Shown piece by piece: positions 35,687-46,615 of a stretch of DNA of 64,000 nt. The stretch is from Ruminococcus sp. AF46-10NS (GTDB lineage Bacteria; Bacillota; Clostridia; Lachnospirales; Lachnospiraceae). Each line of letters begins with the position of its first letter. Position 1 is the first letter of the stretch. Location of the stretch: contig NZ_QRNF01000009.1 of assembly GCF_003474435.1 (NCBI RefSeq), forward strand, positions 38,200-102,199. The letters run 5' to 3'. The translations under genes were made by a program, and so were the position numbers. The notes under the pieces are model-generated. The model searched no databases. It was given only the letters and a program-made list of their open reading frames with translations, and was not told the DNA's origin.

Positions 35687-37006
35687 TTAGAAACCTTCTG
35701 CATTTCTCGCTTTTGCTTCTTCCGCATATGCGTTATACCAGTCATCCAGAGTATCCTGCACTGATTTTCCTGCAATCAGTCCCTGGATTCTGTCTGAAAA
35801 GTTTCCGTAAAATCCGTTAAGAACAGCCTTTCCATCTACCAGGGTGCTCTGATAATCGGAATAGAGATTATTGTCTGTAGCATAGCTCAAAAGTTCATCT
35901 CCTAATGAGCCCTGCTCCAGATCAAAGCCAAGATCTTTATATGGTGAGATTCCCGGAAGCAGTTCATAATATTTCTGAAGAACATCTTTGCTGAGCAATG
36001 TATTTACAAATTCTTTTGCAAGATCTGCATTAGGATTATCTGCCGGAACAGAAAGGAAGTTTCCTGCCTGGCCAACAGTAACTACCTGGTCACTCTCATC
36101 ATCCCAGAGCGGAATCCACATCATTCCCAGCTTCTGCTCGTATTCATCTCTGGAATAATCATTCAACTTAGAAAAATCTGCATAAAAAGCTGTCTGACCT
36201 TCCATAAGCGCCTTTTCAGCCATTGTGTTTGTTGCAGACATATAATCTTCATTCAGATAACCATCATTTCTCAATTCTTCAAGATTCGACAGCAGCTTAA
36301 CTACTTTCTCATTATCACTTGGTTTTGCCTTGTTCTGTGACATGTCGATCGCAAACTGCGGGTCTTCGAACAATGTTGGCTGAATTGTTGCCAGAAGCCA
36401 GATCTGAGCTGTCCAATTCTCTTTGTTTGACATATAGACCGGCGTCACTCCGTTGGCCTGGATTTTATCACATGCCGCTTTGAATTCTGCAAAGTTATTG
36501 ATTGGAAGCTCCACACCTGCATTTTTAAGCACTTCCTTGTTATAAAGGAGCCCAAAAGCTGACGCTGAAGAAAATGGTGCTTTTAATACATTATCGTTAC
36601 TGTCTACAGTCATTGGATAAGACTGTTCTGAAATATGATCTTTCCAATCGCCATCCAGAACTGCAAGCTTATCCGCCGGTAGTGTTGCAATACCAATATT
36701 ATGCAAAATTACATCACTGGCATTTCCTGTTGCAAGCTTTGTATTTAATACACTCATCATCTGATCATCCGGATAAACATCATAGTCAATCTCAATTCCC
36801 ATCTTGTCTGCTGCCATTTTCATAACCGTTTCCACAGCGTTATTTCCGCTGTCTGAATTGCTCATCATGATTGTCAGTTTTTTCGAATCACCTGCCGTTT
36901 TACTTGCTGTTTCATCTTTTGCTCCTGAGTTCGAGCTTCCACAGCCTGTAGCCGCCAGAGCAACCATACAGCCAGTCAGAACCAGTGACAAAACCCTCTT
37001 TTTCAT
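35687..37006 (-). CDS. Extracellular sugar-binding lipoprotein of the ABC transporter
   Basis: The 439-aa product has a signal peptide with lipobox 'ALAATGC' and a mature solute-binding fold of the SBP-1 type (LTIMMSNSDSGNNAVETVMK, APFSSASAFGLLYNKEVL). It is the first gene of the island's minus-strand transcription unit, followed by the two permeases, YesM, YesN and GH43. It should deliver an oligosaccharide whose identity is suggested only by the GH43 gene. Confidence 0.93.
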   Translation of the reverse strand: MKKRVLSLVLTGCMVALAATGCGSSNSGAKDETASKTAGDSKKLTIMMSNSDSGNNAVETVMKMAADKMGIEIDYDVYPDDQMMSVLNTKLATGNASDVILHNIGIATLPADKLAVLDGDWKDHISEQSYPMTVDSNDNVLKAPFSSASAFGLLYNKEVLKNAGVELPINNFAEFKAACDKIQANGVTPVYMSNKENWTAQIWLLATIQPTLFEDPQFAIDMSQNKAKPSDNEKVVKLLSNLEELRNDGYLNEDYMSATNTMAEKALMEGQTAFYADFSKLNDYSRDEYEQKLGMMWIPLWDDESDQVVTVGQAGNFLSVPADNPNADLAKEFVNTLLSKDVLQKYYELLPGISPYKDLGFDLEQGSLGDELLSYATDNNLYSDYQSTLVDGKAVLNGFYGNFSDRIQGLIAGKSVQDTLDDWYNAYAEEAKARNAEGF

Positions 37007-37149
37007 TTTGTTTCCTCCGTTTTCCTTTTTTATTTATAAAGAGTATATCATTCTGTCACTTTTAAAAAAATGCACATATTTTTGAATGGGATACACAATC
37101 TTTTGTTGTTATCTTCTGTCGTCACTCTTTATTGTATTGATAAGTAAGT

Positions 37150-37199
37150 CTTCCATTATAAAAGGAGACCTGCCATATGGCAAGTCTCCCTGTTTCGCT
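37150..37199. repeat. 50-bp direct repeat, right copy (aspA terminator)
   Basis: Identical to 29458-29507. The hairpin lies 20 bases after the aspA stop with a T-tract in the aspA direction, so this copy is probably the original aspA terminator. The other copy, at the far end of the island, would then be a duplicate. Confidence 0.9.
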
Positions 37200-37218
37200 G
37201 TTACTATATTAATTTTTC

Positions 37219-38648
37219 TCAGCAGGCTTTCCTTCTTGCTTCATCCTCTTTCCGCTCTTCTCCGACTTCTGTCATCAGATACGGATCAAGAACCTCTTCC
37301 AGCTCTTTCTCAGTCATGATCTCCTGTTCCAGAACAAGTTCCCGGACAGATTTGCCGGTTTTTACTGCAGTTTTTGCGATGGTTGCAGACGCCTTGTAGC
37401 CAATATGCGGGCAAAGAGCCGTTGCGATTCCTGCACTGCTTTCCATCAGGTCTTTGCAGCGTTTGCGGTTTGCGGTGATTCCTGTGATGCAATTTACGCT
37501 CAATGTATCCACTGCTTTTTCCAGAGTCGTAATGGATTCAAAAAGATTACAAAATACAACCGGCTCAAAAGCATTCAACTCCAGCTGTCCGGCTTCTGCC
37601 GCCATGGTAATGGTAGTATCATGTCCTACGATGTGGAAAGCAACCTGGCTTACTACCTCCGGAATGACCGGATTTACCTTACCTGGCATGATGGAAGACC
37701 CATTCTGCTTTGCCGGAAGATTGATCTCTCCAAATCCGGTTTTCGGGCCGGAAGACATCAGTCGAAGATCGTTGCACATCTTGGAAAGATCCACCGCACA
37801 GGTTTTTACCACACCGGAAACTGCAACAAAGCCGTCCAGATTTTCTGTTGCGTCAAAAAGGTCCTCGGCCTGTTTCAGTGGATAACCTGTAAGCTTTTCC
37901 AGATTTGGCACGATCTTATAAAAATAAGAATCAGAAACATTGATAGCAGTTCCCACTGCAGTTCCTCCAAGGTTTACGGTATACATTTCCCTGTGAGCCT
38001 TTTCGATACGTTTCCGGTCTCTGGAAACCATAGACGCATAACCGTGGAACACCTGGCCAAGACGGATCGGAACTGCATCCTGAAGCTGTGTACGTCCCAT
38101 AGTGATCACATCATCGAACTCTTCTGCCTTTTTTGCAAGCTCCTTCTCAAGTCTTACCAGTGCTTTTTCCAGAGGTGCAAGAAGATCCAGAACGGTAAGC
38201 TTACGGCCGTCGGGATCACATCATTGGTGGACTGCGCCATGTTTACGTGATCATTTGGATGGACCATTTTATAGCTGCCCTTCGGACATCCGAGGATCTC
38301 ACCGGCTCTGTTTGCGATCACCTCATTCATATTCATATTTGCGCTGGTTCCGGCACCACCCTGAATGGCATCTACGATAAATTCCTCAGCCAACTTTCCT
38401 GCGATCACTTCATCACAGGCTCTGACAATGGCGTCTGCCTTATCCTCCGGAAGAAGCCCTGCATTATTATTAGTGATAGCTGCTGCTTTTTTAATCTGTG
38501 CCAGGTTCCTGATAAATACCGGATGAAGCTTTGTACCTGTAATAGGAAAATTCTGTTTCGCCCTTAAAGCCTGAACTCCGTAATAAGCCTCTGCAGGCAC
38601 TTCCATAGTTCCGATTGAATCTGCTTCCAGTCTTGTTTCTGTTTTCAT
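37219..38648 (-). CDS. aspA: Aspartate ammonia-lyase, frameshifted near 38202
   Basis: The enzyme converts aspartate to fumarate and ammonia. Two frames (38154-38648 and 37219-38109) join when one A is restored at 38201-38202, where 'VIPTAV' continues as 'KLTVLDLLAPLEKALVRL'. The corrected protein is about 476 aa, the normal aspartase size. The start MKTETRLEADSIGT follows an AGAGGGA site; 'YYGVQALRA' near the N-terminus and the superfamily signature 'GSSIMPGKVNP' are present. The N-terminal sequence favours aspartase over the related fumarase. An Lrp-type regulator is divergent. Confidence 0.87.
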
Positions 38649-38925
38649 TTTGTCATCCCTCTTCTTTCTTCTGATCCTGTGCACATCTGATTTGCTCCGC
38701 TGTCTGATCTCATCATTTTCATTCGACGGATATTCGCTGTTTACAAATCATTTTGTTATTTTCATTTTTATCAGCAGCTGTTTTCTGATGCCTAAGAAAC
38801 TAACACTTTCTTTGTGGCTTGTAAATACTTTTAAGGGAAAACCATGATTATCCGTGTTTTTCAATAGTTTGTATTAATTTTTTTAAGAATTATATTTATT
38901 TTTCTTATTTTTATTAAGTCGTTTC

Positions 38926-38954
38926 TTGTGTTGTGATAACACACGCAGTATAAT
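38926..38954 (+). promoter_or_regulatory. Promoter and dyad upstream of the Lrp-type regulator
   Basis: TTGTGT (38926-38931), a 17-base spacer and a perfect TATAAT (38949-38954). A dyad TGTGTT-5-AACACA (38927-38943) overlaps the -35 and spacer, a plausible autoregulatory or aspA-regulating operator. Confidence 0.6.
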
Positions 38955-39045
38955 CAATACAGAAAAACATATTTTCAATCCACTTCCCTACGCAGCTCTG
39001 CACCAGGTACAAATAACATTTTTTCATCAAAAGGAGACATTCCAC

Positions 39046-39492
39046 ATGGAACACAAACTCGACAACATTGACCGAAAGATCATCGAAATGCTTCAGAAAA
39101 ACGCCCGCACCCCGGTAAAGGAAATCGCAAAGGAAGTTTTCCTCTCCTCCCCAGCTGTCTCCGCCAGGATCGAACACCTCGAAAAAAACGGGCTGATCAC
39201 AGGCTACCACGCCCAGATCAACCCGGTTTTTCTCGGTTATCATATAAAAGCATTCATTAACCTGGAAGTAGAACCCTACCAGAAAAAAGACTTCTACCCC
39301 TTCATCCAGTCCATCCCCAACGTCATCGAATGCAACTGCGTCACCGGCGATTACGCCATGCTCATCGAAGTAGCCTTCCGTTCCACCATGGAACTGGACC
39401 ACTTCATCAACGAACTCCAGCAGTTCGGCCGCACCAAAACACAGATCGTATTCTCCACCAGCGTAGAACACAGAGATCTTCCGGTGGAGTAA
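39046..39492 (+). CDS. Lrp/AsnC-family transcriptional regulator
   Basis: The 148-aa protein has an N-terminal helix-turn-helix (RKIIEMLQKNARTPVKEIAK, SPAVSARIEHLEKNGLI) and a C-terminal RAM ligand-binding domain (YHIKAFINLEVEPYQKKDF, TGDYAMLIEV). The start follows AAAAGGAGACATTCC. Lrp-type regulators sense amino acids; divergence from aspA suggests control of aspartate use, but this is inferred. Codon use is noticeably C-rich at third positions compared with the sugar island. Confidence 0.9.
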   Translation: MEHKLDNIDRKIIEMLQKNARTPVKEIAKEVFLSSPAVSARIEHLEKNGLITGYHAQINPVFLGYHIKAFINLEVEPYQKKDFYPFIQSIPNVIECNCVTGDYAMLIEVAFRSTMELDHFINELQQFGRTKTQIVFSTSVEHRDLPVE

Positions 39493-39508
39493 TCCCCATC
39501 GGCATTTT

Positions 39509-40453
39509 TTATAAACCATATTCCCTGTACAATTCTTTACACACATCCTCACTGTCAGCTATCTTCTGTATCTCATCCACACGACCATCCGAGATCAGAC
39601 AATTGATCAGAGCCCGTATTCTTGCTTCTCCTTCTGCTTTTCCTTCCGCTTTTCCACGGGCTTTCCCACGGGCTTCTCCAATAGCCATACCTTCCTCCCG
39701 AAGCCGCTCTGACTCCAGCTGCAAAACCTTTCCACCCATAACTTCACCCACTCCTTTCCTGACTTTTTCTTCTTTTCGAAAAATATAATCCGATATTCTT
39801 ACGATCAATTTATTAAGATCTGTATACATACCTGCTCTTCCAGTAATTGAAAATTCTCTCTCAAGTTTTATCCTTATATCTTCATATTCCATCAACAATC
39901 CCTGTAACTTCTCCGAATCTTTAGCTAATGTGTCTGCTACATTTTCATACCTCATCACGTAAAATGGAAGCAACAGCAACAGATTCTTCTCGAAAATACT
40001 ATCCTTCGTATAAAGTTCCATCTTCACTGTCGGAACCCGGTACACACACACCTGTCCATCCGGAAACAATACCTCCACTTCCTCAACATCCGGCGTATTC
40101 TTCGTAGATCTCAAGTATATCACACAAGATTTCGGGAACTCTACATAAAACTTCCTTCCAATCCTCTGTCTGTTCTCCAAGGCAATTGCAAGATCATACT
40201 CAAACATCCTGATCGCCATCATAGTATCATCAGAACTCTGACACTCAATATGATACACCTTATCCCCGATCAGAAGTCGGGCATCCGTGATCAGTTCACC
40301 ATCCTCAAGCTGATGCTCATTCCTAAGGTGCATGATCTTCACATCTTCCGGATATGATGTATGAAACACCTCATTGATCAGCGGAACGATCAGATACGTC
40401 ATCTTTTCCACCATCGTCCGGCAAACATCATCAAATATAGTATTGTTAGTCAT
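39509..40453 (-). CDS. Rpn-family PD-(D/E)XK nuclease / transposase-like protein
   Basis: The 314-aa protein fits the Rpn (recombination-promoting nuclease, Transposase_31-like) family common in Lachnospiraceae. A PD-(D/E)XK core is visible: an acidic residue before 'LITDARLLIGDK' and then 'VYHIECQ'. A helical region follows, with a low-complexity C-terminal tail of Gly/Lys/Ala/Glu repeats (EARGKARGKAEGKAEGEAR) typical of the family. The start at 40453 follows AGGAGTGTTA. It may cleave DNA; whether it is a mobile or defence-related gene is not settled for this family. Confidence 0.8.
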   Translation of the reverse strand: MTNNTIFDDVCRTMVEKMTYLIVPLINEVFHTSYPEDVKIMHLRNEHQLEDGELITDARLLIGDKVYHIECQSSDDTMMAIRMFEYDLAIALENRQRIGRKFYVEFPKSCVIYLRSTKNTPDVEEVEVLFPDGQVCVYRVPTVKMELYTKDSIFEKNLLLLLPFYVMRYENVADTLAKDSEKLQGLLMEYEDIRIKLEREFSITGRAGMYTDLNKLIVRISDYIFRKEEKVRKGVGEVMGGKVLQLESERLREEGMAIGEARGKARGKAEGKAEGEARIRALINCLISDGRVDEIQKIADSEDVCKELYREYGL

Positions 40454-40489
40454 TAACACTCCTACTGATATATATAGATTATACCACAC

Positions 40490-40873
40490 AAATAAAACAT
40501 GAAAACACCCTAAACCGGCCTTTCATAAATTTCACAGTATCCAAAAATGGAAAATGCTTCAGAACTCGAAGCTCCAAGAACGTCCATACAGACAAAAGAT
40601 CTTATAAGATATAACAACCATACCACATGCTATAATAAAAATCACTCAAATTTCATCCAAAAATCTCAACAACATTCGACAGCGAAGTGCCTCACATCTC
40701 ATTCCCGGCAGACCACTCAACCCAACATTCACACCCAAACTTCCGAGCAACCACCTTCCCCTGCCGTCTTGAAAAACCAGCCCATGAGGCGTCCGTATTT
40801 CAACAAAAAAAGAACAGCAATGAACCTCAAATCCACCACTGTTCTCCACTTATTTTCTAAGTCACTTTCTAAA
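40490..40873. other. Intergenic region without recognisable genes
   Basis: Between the Rpn gene and the end of thiE I see no supported gene, hairpin-plus-T-run or RNA motif. The long plus-strand open frame crossing it is the reverse of thiE. Confidence 0.5.
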
Positions 40874-41514
40874 TCACTTTCCCATCAAAGCAACAATCTT
40901 CTCCTTCAGCTCCCGTGCATTCCCCTGAGGATCCTCCGCCTTCATGATCGCAGAAACAACCGCCATACCACTCATACCTGCGCCCTCAAGCACATCCATA
41001 TTCCCGGCATTCAATCCCCCGATCGCAACCGCCGGAATCGGAACCGCCTCACATATATCCTTCAACGTAGAAACCTTGGTAAGGATCGTCACAACCTTGG
41101 TAGTAGTAGGATAAATCGCCCCTACACCAAGATAATCCGCTCCATCCTCATAAGCCTTCACAGCAGCCTCCACCGTCTTGGCAGTAGCTCCCACGATCTT
41201 ATCCGGTCCCATCAGCTTCCTTGCCACAGCAACCGGAATATCAGAAGCCCCAACATGCACACCAGCTGCATCACAGCCAGCGCCACATCCACGCGATCAT
41301 CAATGATCAGTGGTACATTGTAACGATCTGTGATCTCCTTCACCTTAAAAGCCTTATCCAGATACTCACGTCCACCCTTATTCTTCTCACGAAGCTGGAC
41401 CAGAGTCACACCACCCTTACAAGCCTCCTCAACTGTACGGAGCAAAGACTCCTCCGTATGATAAGAACTATCCGTTACCAGATACAACGTTACATCCAAA
41501 TCTTTTCTGTCCAT
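40874..41514 (-). CDS. thiE: Thiamine-phosphate synthase, frameshifted near 41272
   Basis: ThiE joins HMP pyrophosphate and thiazole phosphate to thiamine phosphate. Two frames merge when one G is restored at 41272, where 'DRVDVALAV' continues 'DAAGVHVGASDIPVAVARKL'. The product is then about 213 aa, the normal size. Motifs include 'LVQLREKNKGGREYL', 'IIDDRVDVAL', 'VGASD' and 'GVGAIYPTTTK'. It follows thiM by 16 bases in the thiW-thiM-thiE operon. Confidence 0.9.
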
Positions 41515-41530
41515 CCTAATCCCCTCTTTT

Positions 41531-42433
41531 TCAGTACATTTCAATCTTCAACAGATCCAGCAGCTGCCGATCCGAAAGCCCATAAATCTCATCCAGCAGA
41601 TTTACCTGAAAACTTCCCGGACCGCGGGAAATCTTCTCCGCTTCCTCACCAGCAATACCCATAAGTGCAGTACCAAGAACTGCCGCAGCCAGATAATTCC
41701 CGGATCTCTCATTTAATCCTATCTCACCGCCAGACCAGACACCTGCCTCTATACTATCCGTCATCTCTTTCGCAATATTATCTTCGCACCCCGGCAAAAA
41801 TGCCGCAGTCAGTGCACCAACCATACAACCGGTTCCTGTGATCCCGGACAGCGCCGCACTGCCATTTTGCACCAGAACAACCCATTCACCATCCGTAACA
41901 AAATCCTGTTTCCCGGTTGCCAGCACGATCGCCTGATTATTTCTGGAAAAAGCCTTAAGCACCTCACTGACTCCATCGATATTTTCCTCAGTCAGGGCAT
42001 CCTCGACACCCGCATCGATCCCGATCGCATGGGACGGCAGCCCGGAAACAGCCAAAAGCTCTGACATATTTCCCTTCAATACCGCCGGATGGCCGATGCT
42101 TAAAAGCTCCCTCGCCAGATCCAGCCTGAGATTACTGCATGCAACCCCTACCAGATCCAGAAGAACCGGGATCTTTTTTTCCATCGCAGTTCTCATAGAA
42201 CGCTTCATTGACTCGATCCTGGCATCGGTAATATTCCCGAGATTCAGCATCAGCGCACCAGCCGATGCCGTAATATCTGCCACCTCTGCCGGATGTTCCG
42301 CCATGATCGGCCTTGCACCCACTGCAAGGATCACGTTGGCACAATCATGGATCGAGATCGGATTGGTGATACAATGAATCAACGGCTTTTCTTCTTTAAT
42401 TAGCTTTCGCAGTTGTAAAATTCTTTGTCTCAT
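41531..42433 (-). CDS. thiM: Hydroxyethylthiazole kinase
   Basis: The 300-aa kinase phosphorylates the thiazole alcohol for salvage into thiamine. Family features are 'CITNPISIHDCANVILAVGA' near the N-terminus, 'LDLVGVACSNLR', 'KGNMSELLAV' and the catalytic 'ITGTGCMVGA'. The start overlaps the end of thiW by 38 bases. With ThiW and ThiE it forms a thiazole salvage route under TPP control. Confidence 0.95.
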   Translation of the reverse strand: MRQRILQLRKLIKEEKPLIHCITNPISIHDCANVILAVGARPIMAEHPAEVADITASAGALMLNLGNITDARIESMKRSMRTAMEKKIPVLLDLVGVACSNLRLDLARELLSIGHPAVLKGNMSELLAVSGLPSHAIGIDAGVEDALTEENIDGVSEVLKAFSRNNQAIVLATGKQDFVTDGEWVVLVQNGSAALSGITGTGCMVGALTAAFLPGCEDNIAKEMTDSIEAGVWSGGEIGLNERSGNYLAAAVLGTALMGIAGEEAEKISRGPGSFQVNLLDEIYGLSDRQLLDLLKIEMY

Positions 42434-42950
42434 ATGTTTTTGAACCCAAAGCTGCCTGGAATTTCACCAGAAGACCTGCTTTACTCAGAGCCTTCAGGAA
42501 AATATAGGCAACACATCCTCCCATTGTGGTTGCTGCAAGGAACATCGGCGTATAATAAAATGCCGTCAGTCCACCTCTTCCCATCAGGAATGCCATCACC
42601 GGATAAGAAACCATAGACCCGATGATACCCGTTCCAAAGATCTCACCGATCACCGCACAGATGATCTTGCCTTTGGAAAGTCTGTAGAACACACCTGAAA
42701 GGAACGCGCCAAATACTGCACCGGTCAGTGCAAGTGGCGGGATTCCCATGAACATCATACGGATCACGCCGATCATGGTCGCACAGAGAAGAGAGTACCA
42801 CGGTCCCATCAGAACCGAGCATACGATATTGACAAGATGCGCCGTGGGGCACATTCCCTCAATCCTCAGGATCGGTGAAATAACGACACCGATCGCAACC
42901 ATCATTGCCAGCATTACCATACGAAGCGTGTGCATCCTTTGTTTTTCCAT
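42396..42950 (-). CDS. thiW: ThiW, thiazole-specific ECF transporter S component
   Basis: The 184-aa membrane protein has about five hydrophobic segments and the ThiW/ECF signature region 'ISPILRIEGMCPTAHLVN'. ThiW proteins capture hydroxyethylthiazole and work with the shared ECF ATPases and T component, which are not in this window. It is the first gene behind a TPP riboswitch and overlaps thiM. Confidence 0.92.
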   Translation of the reverse strand: MEKQRMHTLRMVMLAMMVAIGVVISPILRIEGMCPTAHLVNIVCSVLMGPWYSLLCATMIGVIRMMFMGIPPLALTGAVFGAFLSGVFYRLSKGKIICAVIGEIFGTGIIGSMVSYPVMAFLMGRGGLTAFYYTPMFLAATTMGGCVAYIFLKALSKAGLLVKFQAALGSKTYETKNFTTAKAN

Positions 42951-43005
42951 TGTGTTTTCCTCCCTGAAATATCAGGCAGATCCCTGTCAGATCCCGGGCA
43001 AAAAC

Positions 43006-43090
43006 TTCCCGTCTGCTGCAGTCTGCCCTTAGATTTTGGCGGTCGAAGTTCCCTTACTTCCTCTCACTCCGAAAACACGGATTCCCATCG
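43006..43090 (-). promoter_or_regulatory. TPP-aptamer-like second arm of unknown function
   Basis: Between the TPP riboswitch terminator and thiW the leader contains TCCG-TGTTTT-CGGA, then GTGAGAGGAAG, then ACTTCGACCG. This matches the pyrimidine-sensing arm (P3, UGAGA, P3a) of the riboswitch 250 bases upstream. The pyrophosphate arm (ACCTGA ... GGGTAATGCCA) is missing. It could be a decayed duplicate or a different thiamine-precursor sensor. Confidence 0.4.
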
Positions 43091-43251
43091 CTTACATGAT
43101 CCTTCCGGAAAAATCCTCCGGAATATCACTCTCCTGCCAGACATTAAGGCGCTCCCCTTCCTGCCCGCTCGCCGCAGAAGCTCCACATGCAGTCTCTGTC
43201 ACCTTCACATCCCCACATTGTCAGACCATTCCAGTTCCATTCCTACATCCG

Positions 43252-43294
43252 AAAAGAGCGCATCCCATGGCAAACTCCACGGAGACACGCTCTC
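43252..43294 (-). terminator. TPP riboswitch terminator
   Basis: A GAGAGCGTGTC...GATGCGCTCTTTT hairpin directly follows the TPP aptamer on the minus strand; ligand binding would favour it and stop transcription before thiW. Confidence 0.7.
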
Positions 43295-43302
43295 AGATCA
43301 CA

Positions 43303-43384
43303 ATCCCTCCGTTGGCATTACCCAAATCAGGTACGGTCGAAGATCTATCTTCCTCTCAGCCTGTCACACAAGCTCCCGCTGGCT
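43303..43384 (-). promoter_or_regulatory. TPP riboswitch (THI element)
   Basis: All conserved parts are present on the minus strand: GGGAGC, GGCTGAGAGGAAG, CTTCGACCG, ACCTGATTTGGGTAATGCCA and the closing GGAGGGA. It controls the thiW-thiM-thiE operon by attenuation. Confidence 0.95.
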
Positions 43385-43403
43385 CTTTTCTTTTCTGTTT
43401 TTC

Positions 43404-43432
43404 AATATAGCACACACCTATCCCGTTGTCAA
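43404..43432 (-). promoter_or_regulatory. Promoter of the thiWME operon
   Basis: TTGACA (43427-43432), a 17-base spacer and TATATT (43404-43409) on the minus strand, immediately upstream of the riboswitch. Confidence 0.7.
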
Positions 43433-43439
43433 ACCTCCA

Positions 43440-43658
43440 CTGCTTATTGCTCTTTGCACTCCCGCCGGAGACGTTACTGTTCACTCCGTTCTCAGCAACA
43501 CGCTTCGCGATGCACAGAATTTATGCTAATCGCATAAATTCGCGCGGTATGTCTCGGGTTTTCTGTGACCTTCGCTCACAAAAAACACCTCGCGGAATAT
43601 TACCAGTGGACAGTAACCCGGAAACTTTCCTAATTCAGTTAAACAATTATTTCGACAT
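43440..43658. other. Intergenic stretch with a strong hairpin
   Basis: No gene is supported. A perfect 10-bp hairpin (GAATTTATGC / GCATAAATTC) lies at 43517-43541, and a second stem with a TTCG loop occurs near 43569-43585. Their role is unknown. Confidence 0.4.
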
Positions 43659-43702
43659 AAAAAACTCCCTGCTTCACTACTTTTCATAGTAAAACAGGAA
43701 GT
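43659..43702 (-). terminator. Terminator of the aldo/keto reductase gene
   Basis: On the minus strand ACTTCCTG...CAGGGAGT forms a stem with an inner TTTTACTA/TAGTGAAG pairing, followed by TTTTTT. Confidence 0.75.
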
Positions 43703-43711
43703 ATATAAATC

Positions 43712-44701
43712 TTATTTTGAGATCTCGTCGATCAGACGCAGCTCCTCAGCTGTAAACGGTGCACAGTGGATCGCTCTCACATTATCAAGGATCTGCTGCG
43801 GCTTGGAAGCTCCGATCAGAACACTGGTAACTTCCTTATGCTGAAGCAGCCAGCCAAGTGCCATATCAGCCAGCTTCTCTCCACGCTGGGCTGCCAGATC
43901 GTTCAGTCTTCGAATCTGATCCAGACGCTCCGGCGTCAGCACACTTTCCTTAAGGAATCTTCCGTCTTTGCGGATACGGCTGTCCTCCGGGATCCCGTTC
44001 AGGTAACGGTCTGTCAGCTGTCCCTGATCAAGAGGGCTGAAGGTGATCAGACCTTTTTTCAAAATGCCGGTAGTTCTCTTGAGCCCGTTTTTTTCCACTG
44101 TTCTGTCAAAAATGGAATACCGGTTCTGGTTGATCACAGAGGGGCATTTCAGATCCTTCAGGATCGCTGCTGCCTGGCTTAAGGTTTTTCCATCATAATT
44201 GGAAAGTCCCACATAGAGGGCCTTGCCCTGCTGAACCGCTGTTGCCAGCGCCCCCATAGTCTCCTCAAGCGGAGTCTCAGGATCCATTCTGTGATGGTAA
44301 AAAATATCCACATATTCCAGACCCATGCGCTTCAGGCTCTGGTCAAGGCTCGCCAGAAGATACTTGCGGCTGCCCCAGTTTCCATAAGGACCCTCCCACA
44401 TATCATAGCCTGCCTTAGTTGTGATGATCATTTCATCACGGTAAGGCATCAGTTCCTCTTCCAGGATCTTGCCGAAATTCCGCTCTGCACTTCCGTAGGC
44501 AGGTCCGTAATTATTGGCAAGGTCAAACTGTGTGATACCATTGTCAAAAGCCGTGAAACACAGCTGCTTCATGTTTTCATAATCAGAAGTATCTCCGAAA
44601 TTATGCCATAATCCAAGAGACACCTTCGGAAGCATCAGACCGCTTTCACCGCAGCGGTTATACTCCATGGTTTCGTATCGTTCCTTTGCAGGTGTGTACA
44701 T
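43712..44701 (-). CDS. Aldo/keto reductase, L-glyceraldehyde-3-phosphate reductase (YghZ) type
   Basis: The 329-aa protein starts with 'YTPAKERYETMEYNRCGESG', as in the YghZ/Kv-beta-like branch, so the longest frame start is kept. The NADPH-dependent barrel motifs are clear: 'FDLANNYGPAYGSAE' with catalytic Tyr, 'TTKAGYDMWEGPYG' with Lys, 'IFYHHRMDPETPLEE' and 'QNRYSIFDR'. Such enzymes reduce aldehydes including L-glyceraldehyde 3-phosphate and methylglyoxal. It lies just behind the arabinofuranosidase gene and may be co-transcribed with it. Confidence 0.88.
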   Translation of the reverse strand: MYTPAKERYETMEYNRCGESGLMLPKVSLGLWHNFGDTSDYENMKQLCFTAFDNGITQFDLANNYGPAYGSAERNFGKILEEELMPYRDEMIITTKAGYDMWEGPYGNWGSRKYLLASLDQSLKRMGLEYVDIFYHHRMDPETPLEETMGALATAVQQGKALYVGLSNYDGKTLSQAAAILKDLKCPSVINQNRYSIFDRTVEKNGLKRTTGILKKGLITFSPLDQGQLTDRYLNGIPEDSRIRKDGRFLKESVLTPERLDQIRRLNDLAAQRGEKLADMALGWLLQHKEVTSVLIGASKPQQILDNVRAIHCAPFTAEELRLIDEISK

Positions 44702-44768
44702 AAAAACCTCCCATAATGTAGCATGATTTACATTTTCTGTAACTGCTTTTACTATACTTCACCCACGT

Positions 44769-46615
<1,847 letters not shown>

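Noticed and set aside
40547..41323. Plus-strand open frame of 258 codons, His/Ser/Asn-rich
   Set aside because: Its second half is antisense to thiE and the composition is typical of an antisense frame.
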